Shown: positions 1-6,108 of the stretch, in pieces
How the letters are laid out: every line of letters begins with the position of its first letter
Numbering within the stretch: position 1 is the stretch's first letter
NCBI GenBank assembly: GCA_002296055.1
Contig: DBHE01000127.1
Location: 3,360-15,868, forward strand
Source of the DNA: Pseudomonadaceae bacterium UBA836
Lineage (GTDB): Bacteria; Pseudomonadota; Gammaproteobacteria; Pseudomonadales; Pseudomonadaceae
Direction: 5' to 3'
Length of the DNA: 12,509 nucleotides
Notes under the pieces: generated by a model
Database searches by the model: none
What the model was told of the DNA's origin: nothing
The model's input: only the letters and a program-made list of their open reading frames with translations
Made by a program: the position numbers and the translations under genes

Positions 1-1167
1 GGCGCCTCGTTCTACTTCGTCTGGCTGGACAACAACCTGCGCGAGCCGCCGGCGTGGAAGAAGCAAAAGGGCATCAAGGGCGACTTGTGGGCCATTCACG
101 GTGGTGGCTTCTATGAGGTGGCCAAGTACGAAGTCGGCCCCGAGCAGATGCCCTCTGACCTGCACTGGTTCAAGTGGGAGGCTTACAGCACCCTGCTCAG
201 CGGCCTGGCGCTGCTGGCCGTGGTGTATTACATGGGCAACCCAGGCTACCTGATCGACCCGAGCAAGGTGGCGCTCAGTGGCGCCGGCGCCGTCGCCATT
301 GGCGTGGGCACCCTGGTCGCAGTCGTCGCTTTGTATGAGGCGCTGATTCGCAGCCCGCTGGCGCGTAACGGCATGGCCTTTGGTGTCGTCCTGTATCTGA
401 TTTTGGTCGCGGTTGCCTTTGGCCTGTATCAGGTGTTTGCCGGTCGTGGCGCGTATATCCACGTGGGCGCGGTTATTGGCACCATCATGGTTGGTAACGT
501 GTTCCTCGGTATCGTGCCGGCCCAGCGTGCATTGGTGAATGCGGTGGCCCGTGGCGAGAAGCCGGGTGAAGAGGTGGTGATGCTGGCCCAGCGCGCGATG
601 CTGCGCTCGCGCCACAATAACTACCTCACGCTGCCGGTGCTGTTCATCATGATCAGCAACCACTACCCGATGTTCTACGCCCATGCCCACGGCTGGCTGG
701 CGCTGGCGGCCATTGGCGCCATCACCGCCTACGCGCGTCACTTCTTCAACCTGCGTAACCAGGGCCAGTTCAAACCCTCGATTCTGGTTGTCAGCGCACT
801 GGCGACTGTCGCCCTGATCTGGGCCATGGCGCCGAGCGCACCCTCTACCGTGGCAACCCACAACCACGGCACAGCGCAAACTGACGGTGACAGCGCTGCG
901 GCCGCACCGAGCCCGGTGACCGGCGCTGAGATCAGCCAGCTGTTAGCTACCCACTGCCAGGCCTGCCACGCCGCCAAGCCAACCAGTCCGGCGTTTCAGG
1001 CACCGCCTGCCGGCATCATTCTGGACAGCCTGGAGCACCTCAAGCAGCACGGTGACAAGGTCTATCAGGCGGCGGTAGCGACGCACTATATGCCGCTGGG
1101 CAACATGAGCGGCATGAGCGATGAAGAACGCAGCCTGCTGGGACGCTGGCTGCAGGAGAATCGCTGA
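1..1167 (+). CDS. puuD: Urate hydroxylase PuuD, membrane-bound with C-terminal cytochrome c domain (5' end outside window)
   Basis: Oxidises urate to 5-hydroxyisourate at the inner membrane, passing electrons to the respiratory chain through its own haem instead of making peroxide like soluble uricase. The frame is open from the first base, so the start is missing; 388 residues are visible. The N-terminal part is the PuuD-type membrane domain: a conserved soluble segment (WAIHGGGFYEVAKYEV, near visible residues 30-45), then several hydrophobic helices to about residue 280. A polar linker follows, then a class I cytochrome c domain with the haem motif CQACH at visible residues 319-323 and a Met in HYMPLGNMSGM as likely axial ligand. 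The stop is TGA at 1165-1167. The downstream 8-oxoguanine deaminase (from 4302) would produce its substrate, so a shared purine-degradation role is inferred. Family identity is by recognition of these motifs, without a database search. Confidence 0.93.
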   Translation, partial: GASFYFVWLDNNLREPPAWKKQKGIKGDLWAIHGGGFYEVAKYEVGPEQMPSDLHWFKWEAYSTLLSGLALLAVVYYMGNPGYLIDPSKVALSGAGAVAIGVGTLVAVVALYEALIRSPLARNGMAFGVVLYLILVAVAFGLYQVFAGRGAYIHVGAVIGTIMVGNVFLGIVPAQRALVNAVARGEKPGEEVVMLAQRAMLRSRHNNYLTLPVLFIMISNHYPMFYAHAHGWLALAAIGAITAYARHFFNLRNQGQFKPSILVVSALATVALIWAMAPSAPSTVATHNHGTAQTDGDSAAAAPSPVTGAEISQLLATHCQACHAAKPTSPAFQAPPAGIILDSLEHLKQHGDKVYQAAVATHYMPLGNMSGMSDEERSLLGRWLQENR

Positions 1168-1284
1168 GTGAGATGCAAGGCGTAGCGGGCGCTGGCCTGC
1201 TCCGCCTATGCATAGTCAGAGCAAGTACAGGCCGCGTGCATCGGTTATGCTGCGTTCACTCTGTGGACAAGGACGGGCCATTGC

Positions 1285-1920
1285 ATGCGTGTTGATAATC
1301 TCATTCTCCTGGTATTGGCGGCGATTGCGCTGTTTGCGCTGTACAGAGCCTATGGCAAGGCTCGTCGTGCCCGCCGCGAACGATTGATCGACACCTATCG
1401 TTTCCCTGAGTCGATTGCGGCGAAAGTCGGGAAAACCTATCCGCACCTGAGCGACGCTGAGGTAACGCGGGTCATGCAGGGGCTGCGTGAGTACTTCCAC
1501 CTGTGCAATACCGCGGGCCGGCGTATGGTGTCCATGCCGTCCCAGGCAGTGGATGTGGCCTGGCATGAGTTCATCCTGTTTACCCGCAAGTACGAGTATT
1601 TTTGCGGCAAGGCGTTGGGCCGCTTTCTGCATCACACCCCGGCCGAAGCCATGCGCTCTCCCACCAGCGCCCAGGCCGGCATCAAGACGGCCTGGCGCTT
1701 GTCGTGCTTGCGTGAGGGCATGCAACCGCGTGCTGCGCACCGCCTGCCCATACTCTTTGCCATTGATGCGCAGCTCAATATCCCCGATGGCTTTCGCTAC
1801 GCCCTCGACTGCAGGCAGACGCCGGGTGATGACTATTGTGCCGGCCACATTGGCTGCGGTTCGGGTTGTGGCGGCGGCTGCGGCGGTGATTCCGACGGTA
1901 GCGGTTGTGGTGGGGATTAA
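1285..1920 (+). CDS. Membrane-anchored glycine-rich-domain-like protein with Cys/Gly tail, function unknown
   Basis: A 211-residue protein with one N-terminal hydrophobic helix (residues about 4-21) followed by a basic stretch (KARRARRER), which predicts an inner-membrane anchor with the rest in the cytoplasm. The central part contains VDVAWHEFILFT (89-100) and YEYFCGKALGRFLHH (103-117), the conserved core of 'glycine-rich domain-containing protein-like' families. Residues 185-211 form a tail with five Cys (185, 191, 195, 199, 208) and many Gly, of the kind seen in uncharacterised bacterial membrane proteins. Metal or redox binding is possible but unproven. AAGGA at 1269-1273 may serve as ribosome binding site, though it sits 11 bases from the ATG. 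It begins 117 bp after puuD and ends 20 bp before a REP-like hairpin. An overlapping frame at 1487-1936 is a high-GC shadow. No role in purine metabolism can be read from the sequence. Confidence 0.8.
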   Translation: MRVDNLILLVLAAIALFALYRAYGKARRARRERLIDTYRFPESIAAKVGKTYPHLSDAEVTRVMQGLREYFHLCNTAGRRMVSMPSQAVDVAWHEFILFTRKYEYFCGKALGRFLHHTPAEAMRSPTSAQAGIKTAWRLSCLREGMQPRAAHRLPILFAIDAQLNIPDGFRYALDCRQTPGDDYCAGHIGCGSGCGGGCGGDSDGSGCGGD

Positions 1921-1939
1921 GCGCGCAGCTTTGTGATCG

Positions 1940-1960
1940 TTCCCACGCTCCGCGTGGGAA
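1940..1960. repeat. REP-like hairpin, copy 1 (asymmetric)
   Basis: TTCCCACGC at 1940-1948 pairs with GCGTGGGAA at 1952-1960 around a 3-base loop. The outer sequence GTGATCG on the left has no complement on the right, which continues TGCCTGTTTGGC. It lies 20 bp after the stop of the preceding gene and could protect or end its transcript. Confidence 0.75.
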
Positions 1961-2046
1961 TGCCTGTTTGGCACGCCCGGCAGCGCTCACGTCAGCTGCC
2001 ACAACACACAGCCCACCCTCGTCATGCCCACAGTCCACTTTACTTC

Positions 2047-2121
2047 CGTCATCCCCGCGTAGGCGGGGATCCAGATCGGGCTCCGAGGCAACACTGGATT
2101 CCCGCCTGCGCGGGAATGACG
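2047..2121. repeat. Paired CGTCAT-type hairpins (dRS3-like), unit copy 1
   Basis: Two 28-base hairpin elements (2047-2074 and 2094-2121) are in inverted orientation around a 19-base spacer. Each has GC-rich arms (CCCCGC/GCGGGG and TCCCGC/GCGGGA). The right element's reverse complement matches the left at 25 of 28 positions. The core TCCCGCGCAGGCGGGA resembles the dRS3-type repeats known from Neisseria and the dispersed repeats of many proteobacteria. Confidence 0.8.
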
Positions 2122-2255
2122 GTGGAATGGGCAGTAACCGGGCACAGGGGTTACACACCAAGCCGGCCACATAGGTAATACCGCCGGCGGGGCGTAACCC
2201 GGGAAAGTCCAGTTGCAGCTCAGCCCTCCCAGATGCGCGGCCGTGCTGAATACAC

Positions 2256-2285
2256 AAAAAACGGGGCGCCCGCTGGGCGCCCCGT
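2256..2285 (-). terminator. Leftward intrinsic terminator, unit copy 1
   Basis: ACGGGGCGCC at 2261-2270 pairs perfectly with GGCGCCCCGT at 2276-2285. Read on the minus strand, the stem is followed by six T (A-run at 2256-2261), the classic intrinsic terminator layout. It is a perfect-stem duplicate of the element at 2638-2667 and would act as backup for the leftward oxygenase gene. Confidence 0.7.
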
Positions 2286-2300
2286 CTGGTGTTGCGAGTT

Positions 2301-2339
2301 TTGTAATCGTTCCCACGAGGAGCGTGGGAACGATTACAA
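2301..2339. repeat. REP-like perfect 17-bp inverted repeat, copy 2
   Basis: TTGTAATCGTTCCCACG (2301-2317) and CGTGGGAACGATTACAA (2323-2339) are exact reverse complements around the loop AGGAG. It forms the junction of the tandem duplication. Compared with copy 3, the G-C pair in GATC/GATC is A-T in both arms here, a matched change. Confidence 0.88.
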
Positions 2340-2429
2340 CAAGCCGGAGCTTGGCACGCCCGGCAGCGCTCACGTCAGCTGCCACAACACACAGCCCACC
2401 CTCGTCATGCCCATAGTCCACTTCACTTC

Positions 2430-2503
2430 CGTCATCCCCGCGTAGGCGGGGATCCAGGTCGGGCTCGAGGCAACACTGGATTCCCGCCTGTGCGGGAATG
2501 ACG
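2430..2503. repeat. Paired CGTCAT-type hairpins (dRS3-like), unit copy 2
   Basis: The same pair as at 2047-2121, with elements at 2430-2457 and 2476-2503 and a spacer one base shorter. The right element has one C-to-T change in its loop (CCTGTGCG). Confidence 0.8.
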
Positions 2504-2637
2504 GTGGAATGGGCAGTAACCGGGCACAGGGGTTACACATCAAGCCGGCCACATAGGTAATACCACCGGCGGGGCGTAGCCCGGGAAAGTCCAGTTGCAG
2601 CTCAGCCCTCCCAGACGCGCGGCCGTGCTGAATACAC

Positions 2638-2667
2638 AAAAAACGGGGCGCCCGCTGGGTGCCCCGT
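2638..2667 (-). terminator. Intrinsic terminator of the leftward oxygenase gene, unit copy 2
   Basis: On the minus strand the stem ACGGGGCACC/GGCGCCCCGT (2667-2658 with 2652-2643) has a single A-C mismatch near the loop and is followed by six T (A-run 2638-2643). It sits about 60 bp beyond the oxygenase stop codon, behind the REP-like hairpin at 2686-2718. The perfect duplicate at 2256-2285 could catch read-through. Confidence 0.75.
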
Positions 2668-2685
2668 CTGGTGTTGCGAGTTTTG

Positions 2686-2718
2686 TGATCGTTCCCACGC
2701 GGAGCGTGGGAACGATCA
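2686..2718. repeat. REP-like inverted repeat, copy 3
   Basis: TGATCGTTCCCACGC (2686-2700) pairs perfectly with GCGTGGGAACGATCA (2704-2718) around the loop GGA. It lies 12 bp downstream of the leftward oxygenase gene, where a stable 3' hairpin could protect its mRNA. Confidence 0.85.
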
Positions 2719-2730
2719 AATTGCTGCGCG

Positions 2731-3744
2731 TTACTTCTTCGCTTCCGCAAAGTTGGCCTGAATGCGTTGCAGCAAATAATCGGCTGCCGAAATCGGCGGG
2801 TACTTGCCGGCGGGGCTTTCGATCATTACGTCTTTATTGGCCTGACAGAAGAACGCCATGCTGTAGCGCGGGCCGCGGTACTCGCCCGGCTTGGGCATGC
2901 GCACGCGGTGCAGGGTGGACTTGAGCTGGTCGTCGCTCCAGCGCATCAGCATGTCACCGATGTTGCAGGTGATGATGTCGTCGCGGGGAATCACGCTGCT
3001 CCACTCGCGGTTGTCACCGGCGCCTTCGGCATCTTTGCCCGGGCTGACCTGCAGGCCGCCCTGACCTTCCTTCTGGAACACCATGGTCAGGCAGTCAAAG
3101 TCGGTGTGTGCACCGGCGCGCCACAGGCTTTCGTCCTGATCATCCTCCGGCATGGCAAGGTAATGCAGCAGGCGCAGGGTGCTTTGATAGTCAGGCTGAC
3201 GACGGTCATGCGCCTTGGTGAAAAAGTCGCGTGCAAATCCGAGGCGGTCGGCAAAGCAGGACAGCACTTGCATGCCCAGCTGCCAGGCGCGGTATTCAAA
3301 GTCCAGCATGATGCGGTGGAATTCCGGCACCACGGTTTGGTTGGGCCACAGGTCATCCATGTGCGGCAGGGTGATCTGGAAGGACTCCTTCTGATCCGCT
3401 GTGCGCGTGGACGGGCGCACCTGCGACATGAATTCCCAACCGGTGTTCAGGCCCTTTTTCAGCGGAAAGCGCGCTTTCTGCTCGTTGGGCAGGCTGAAAA
3501 AAGCTTCTGACAGCTCAAAGGCGCTCTGCACCAGTTTGATGTCCAGGCCGTGATTGACCAGCTGAAAAAAGCCAACCTCTGTGGCGGCATTCCACAATTG
3601 CTCAGTGATCTCGCTGCGGCGGGCTTCAAAATCGGTCAGGTCGATCAGCGGAATATCGCGGGCAGTTTCCTTGCCCATGCCGCCGAAGGTGGTTTCCAGC
3701 TGCAGTTCTTTCAGGCCGTATTCAGGGGTTGTTGCGGTTGTCAT
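2731..3744 (-). CDS. Isopenicillin N synthase-family 2-oxoglutarate/Fe(II)-type oxygenase
   Basis: A 337-residue cytosolic non-haem iron oxygenase. The N-terminal DIOX_N-type segment (IPLIDLTDF at 31-39, VGFFQLVNHG at 57-66) is followed by the double-stranded beta-helix domain. The iron triad is visible as H213 and D215 (AGAHTDFDCLT) and H279 (TLHRVRMP). The co-substrate carboxylate-binding pair is RYS (R293, S295). The start is ATG at 3744 with GGAG about 8 bases upstream. It is divergent from the 8-oxoguanine deaminase and ends before a REP hairpin and two terminators. Annotations in this family often say 'isopenicillin N synthase' or '2OG oxygenase' without a known substrate; beta-lactam synthesis is very unlikely here. 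Position beside urate-forming and urate-consuming genes suggests a nucleobase or purine-derived substrate, but that is inference only. Confidence 0.9.
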   Translation of the reverse strand: MTTATTPEYGLKELQLETTFGGMGKETARDIPLIDLTDFEARRSEITEQLWNAATEVGFFQLVNHGLDIKLVQSAFELSEAFFSLPNEQKARFPLKKGLNTGWEFMSQVRPSTRTADQKESFQITLPHMDDLWPNQTVVPEFHRIMLDFEYRAWQLGMQVLSCFADRLGFARDFFTKAHDRRQPDYQSTLRLLHYLAMPEDDQDESLWRAGAHTDFDCLTMVFQKEGQGGLQVSPGKDAEGAGDNREWSSVIPRDDIITCNIGDMLMRWSDDQLKSTLHRVRMPKPGEYRGPRYSMAFFCQANKDVMIESPAGKYPPISAADYLLQRIQANFAEAKK

Positions 3745-4301
3745 GGTGAATCTCCGAGTAGTCCCGTTGGGGGCAAATGGGGCGGAGAATGACGCGGGCG
3801 GGAGGTGGAAGGAGGCTGTGGCCTGTCAGTCCGCGTCACCGCGCTATGCGCATTGTCCGCTAACTGAGCAATGACCTGGGGTGTTGCCCCCTGACAGCTT
3901 CTACTCACGTTGCTGAGGATAAGCCTCAGGCACAAATACTCAAGCAGTAATTGCGCCAACTCGGGCAAATCCGACGAACGCGCCGGCTGGCGTGGCCTTC
4001 CGCAAATCGACTGTTTGGTTTTGAGCGCTTAGATTGCACCGTGATCGCGCAAAAGCTGACCACTTGCACCGGTTTTGCTCACCCTGCGCCCGCTTTTTAC
4101 GGCGGATACCCGATGAACCGGCGGCTGTAGCGCGGCTGAAAGGTTGGTCAAAAAATTGCACTTGTTACTGCAGTACCGCACGCTGCGGTCATTTCAATAC
4201 CAGGCGACAGAGTAGAAGCGGTCAGGGGCATGCGGAAGTGATCAGTGCTTCCCTCACTCCGGGACATTGCTCTTTGGCAGCAACAGAGGAGCAGTACCTC
4301 C
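3745..4301. promoter_or_regulatory. 557-bp divergent intergenic region
   Basis: This holds the promoters of the leftward oxygenase and the rightward deaminase. I see no credible coding sequence. Small inverted repeats are present: CTGAGG/CCTCAG at 3913-3929 and ACCGCA/TGCGGT at 4175-4189. TTGCAC occurs three times (4034, 4064, 4156), the first two as TTGCACCG exactly 30 bp apart, which could be regulator half-sites. No sigma-70 pair is convincing enough to mark. The length is generous for two promoters and leaves room for a regulator-binding region. Confidence 0.5.
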
Positions 4302-5654
4302 GTGACTTACCTGATCAAGAACGCACAAGCTGTTTTTTCCCCCACCGCCGCTAACGCGACGGATATCCGCATCAGCGATGGCAAGATTACCGAGCTGGGT
4401 TGCGATCTGGCGCTGGCCGCAGGTGAAACCCTGATCGACGCTCGCGGCTGCGTGGTCTGGCCCGGTTTGGTGAACACCCACCATCACCTGGCCCAATCCA
4501 TCATGAAGGGCGTGCCGGAAGGCCTGAACCAGAACCTCAACGATTGGTTGGGCTCGGTGCCCTACCGTTACTGGCCCAAGGTCACGCCGGAGCTGATGTA
4601 CCACGCCGCGCGGCTGGGCCTGTACGAGCTGCTGCGCTCCGGTGGCACCACCTGCGCAGATCATCACTACCTCTACCACGCCACCACCAGCCCCGAACTG
4701 GAAGATGCTGTCTGGCGCGCCGCCGATGAGCTGGGCATGCGCCTGGTGCTGTGCCGCGGCAGCGCCACCTCGGTGGGCAGCCATCACGGCATGATTGAGC
4801 ACGGCATCTCCCCGGAAACCATCGAGCAGATCATCGCGCGGCTGGACGCCAGCCGCGTGCGCTATCACCAGGACGGTGGCGATGCCATGCGCAAGCTGGT
4901 GGTAGCGCCAACCAGCCTGATTCACTCCAGCGACCCGGACGGCCTGCGCGAACAGGCCGCCTACGCCCGCGAGTTCAAGCTGGGCATGCACTCGCACCTG
5001 CTGGAAGTGGACTTTGATGAAGTCGCCTCGTTGAAAAAGTACGGCAAACGCGCGGTGGATTACGCCGGTGATTGCGGCTGGCTGGGCGACGATGTGTGGT
5101 TTGCCCATCTGGTGCACTGCGACGATTACATCATCGACCGCCTCGCCACTACCGGCACCGGCATCGCCCACTGCCCCACGTCCAATTGCCGCCTGGGCAG
5201 CGGCATTGCCCCGGCTATCAAGATGGAGCAGGCCGGTATGGCGATCACCCTGGGCGTGGACGGCTCCGCCTCTGCCGAGTCCGGCTCTATGCTGCAGGAG
5301 CTGAACCTCGCCTGGCTGATCCACCGCGCTGTGCACGGCCCGGACGCCACCACGCTGGAAAAGGTGCTTGGCTGGGGTAGCCGCAACGGCGCCAAGCTGC
5401 TCGGCCTGCACGATGTGGGTGAGATCACCGTGGGCATGGCCGCCGACCTGGTGCTGTTCGACATCAACCAGCCCCGTTTTGCCGGCGTGCACAGCCCCCT
5501 CACCGCACCCTTGATGTGCGGTGAGCCGGCCAGCGTGAAGTACAGCTTTATCCAGGGCCGCCCGGCAGTGAACAACGGCGACATCTGCGGCTTGGATGAG
5601 GCTGAGCTGACGGCGCGGGTGCAGGAGTCGGTAGCGCACTTGATTCGTAGCTGA
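4302..5654 (+). CDS. 8-oxoguanine deaminase (amidohydrolase superfamily)
   Basis: Predicted to hydrolyse 8-oxoguanine to urate and ammonia in the cytosol, as characterised for the Pseudomonas aeruginosa homologue Pa0142. The best start is GTG at 4302: AGGAG at 4287-4291 precedes it, and VTYLIKNAQAVF matches the usual N-terminus of this group. That gives 450 residues, typical for the family; an in-frame GTG at 4245 adds 19 residues with no homology-like character. Metal and catalytic residues seen: HxH at H60/H62 (NTHHHLAQ), His and Glu in GMHSHLLEV (H232, E235), H272 in HLVHC, H290 in HCPTSN, and D320 in GVDGSAS. The substrate call rests on overall similarity to Pa0142 rather than to guanine deaminase, TrzF or AtzB; a related aminohydrolase activity cannot be excluded. 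Its product feeds PuuD. Confidence 0.87.
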   Translation: MTYLIKNAQAVFSPTAANATDIRISDGKITELGCDLALAAGETLIDARGCVVWPGLVNTHHHLAQSIMKGVPEGLNQNLNDWLGSVPYRYWPKVTPELMYHAARLGLYELLRSGGTTCADHHYLYHATTSPELEDAVWRAADELGMRLVLCRGSATSVGSHHGMIEHGISPETIEQIIARLDASRVRYHQDGGDAMRKLVVAPTSLIHSSDPDGLREQAAYAREFKLGMHSHLLEVDFDEVASLKKYGKRAVDYAGDCGWLGDDVWFAHLVHCDDYIIDRLATTGTGIAHCPTSNCRLGSGIAPAIKMEQAGMAITLGVDGSASAESGSMLQELNLAWLIHRAVHGPDATTLEKVLGWGSRNGAKLLGLHDVGEITVGMAADLVLFDINQPRFAGVHSPLTAPLMCGEPASVKYSFIQGRPAVNNGDICGLDEAELTARVQESVAHLIRS

Positions 5655-5663
5655 TTGGCTGAG

Positions 5664-5699
5664 GCGCTGTTGCCAGGGAAGCCTCCCCAGCAACGGCGC
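5664..5699 (+). terminator. Strong stem-loop after the deaminase gene
   Basis: GCGCTGTTGC (5664-5673) pairs with GCAACGGCGC (5690-5699), ten pairs with one G-U, and the loop has further GGG/CCC pairing. It starts 9 bp after the stop codon. There is no clear U-tract (CCTCTTACC follows), so it may stabilise the 3' end or act with a factor rather than terminate on its own. Confidence 0.45.
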
Positions 5700-5709
5700 G
5701 CCCTCTTAC

Positions 5710-5739
5710 CGTCATCCCCCGCGCAGGCGGGGGATCCAG
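5710..5739. repeat. Single CGTCAT-type hairpin (dRS3-like)
   Basis: ATCCCCCGC and GCGGGGGAT are inverted around a 2-base centre within the CGTCAT...CCAG frame of the repeat family. Unlike the other four sites in this window, I see no inverted partner nearby. Confidence 0.75.
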
Positions 5740-5796
5740 GCGCACCAAACCATCCCGCCGGACGCCCTCAGCGCAAGTGCGGCCCAGCCCTGCAGC

Positions 5797-5858
5797 TTGC
5801 CCACGCACCAACCCGGTGCTAGTCTCCCCGAGTCGCCAAACGGCGACGTTTCGTTTTT
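5797..5858 (+). promoter_or_regulatory. Candidate promoter and 5' hairpin before the leader ORF
   Basis: TTGCCC (5797-5802) and TAGTCT (5820-5825) are 17 bp apart, and the -10 is preceded by TGC, an extended -10 feature. Predicted transcription would begin near 5832, at the left arm of the hairpin GTCGCC-AAAC-GGCGAC (5832-5847), which is followed by GTTTCGTTTTT. The hairpin plus T-rich run could also be a weak terminator. Matches to consensus are partial. Confidence 0.3.
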
Positions 5859-5877
5859 ACCTGTCCAGAGTGACCGC

Positions 5878-6027
5878 ATGTCCACTGCCCAGACCACCGC
5901 TGTTGTAAACCGCCCCGCGCTCGCCGGTGTGGTTGCGCGCGTGCAGGCTGCCGTGGCCTGCCTGCCGGTCACTCCTCCCGGCGTAGCCATCGTGGCTGCA
6001 GTGGCTTCACCGCCACCGGCGCACTGA
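5878..6027 (+). CDS. Possible 49-residue small ORF / leader peptide before the EamA transporter
   Basis: ATG at 5878 opens 49 codons ending in TGA. The predicted peptide begins MSTAQTTAVVNRPALAG, is rich in Val, Ala and Pro, contains PVTPPG, and ends VASPPPAH. Codon use is G/C-rich in third positions like neighbouring genes. No good ribosome binding site is seen (CAGAGTGACC precedes the ATG). It ends 81 bp before the transporter start. It may be a translated leader, a real small protein, or a chance frame in GC-rich DNA. I do not recognise a family. Confidence 0.33.
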   Translation: MSTAQTTAVVNRPALAGVVARVQAAVACLPVTPPGVAIVAAVASPPPAH

Positions 6028-6085
6028 TCTCACTACCCCTTTTCTGATTTCTGTTCTCCCTGACTGGCGTGATGCCGTAGGGCGA

Positions 6086-6103
6086 ACCTGTGTCCTGACA
6101 GGT
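6086..6103 (+). promoter_or_regulatory. Hairpin overlapping the EamA gene ribosome binding site
   Basis: ACCTGT (6086-6091) pairs with ACAGGT (6098-6103) around a 6-base loop. The right arm contains AGGTG (6100-6104), the only good ribosome binding site for the ATG at 6109. If formed, the stem would hide it, so translation could be controlled by structure. The stem has only 6 pairs. Confidence 0.35.
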
Positions 6104-6108
6104 GACAT

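Larger units (their letters stand above)
1930..2681. repeat. Tandem duplication of a ~370-383 bp non-coding unit
   Basis: Copy 1 is 1930-2299 and copy 2 is 2300-2681. From 1970 and 2353 onward the copies align over about 330 bp with roughly ten differences (near 97% identity by eye) and one 1-base indel. They differ mainly at the left edge, where copy 2 has a complete REP-like hairpin and an extra ~13 bases. A third copy of the hairpin at 2686-2718 closes the array. Each unit holds, in order, a REP-like hairpin, a CGTCAT/CCAG hairpin pair, a GTAACC...GGTTAC inverted repeat, and a GC-rich terminator hairpin. Repeat copies at each junction suggest unequal recombination between hairpins. Together with the terminators and hairpins listed separately, this fills the 810-bp gap between two convergent genes; I see no credible coding sequence in it. 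Confidence 0.92.

Noticed and set aside
1930..2718. The array of regular repeats as a possible CRISPR
   Set aside because: There are only three hairpin copies ~370-380 bp apart with near-identical, not unique, sequence between them, and no cas genes.
1775..2750. Several overlapping frames in the duplicated region, some containing GIQ- or PAYAGMTE-like peptides
   Set aside because: These are translations of the CGTCAT hairpin repeats, commonly mis-annotated as small proteins. They duplicate with the unit and lack ribosome binding sites.
2767..3510. A 247-codon plus-strand frame opposite the oxygenase
   Set aside because: It is antisense to a gene with an intact HxD...H triad and shows no domain of its own.
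3975..4000. A sigma-54-like site TGGCGTGGCC...GCAA before the deaminase
   Set aside because: The GG and GC elements are one base too far apart and the TTGCA part is poor.
4254..5693. A 479-codon minus-strand frame opposite the deaminase
   Set aside because: It is the shadow of a gene with all metal-binding residues, and the translation is low-complexity Ala/Val/His/Gln with no motif.
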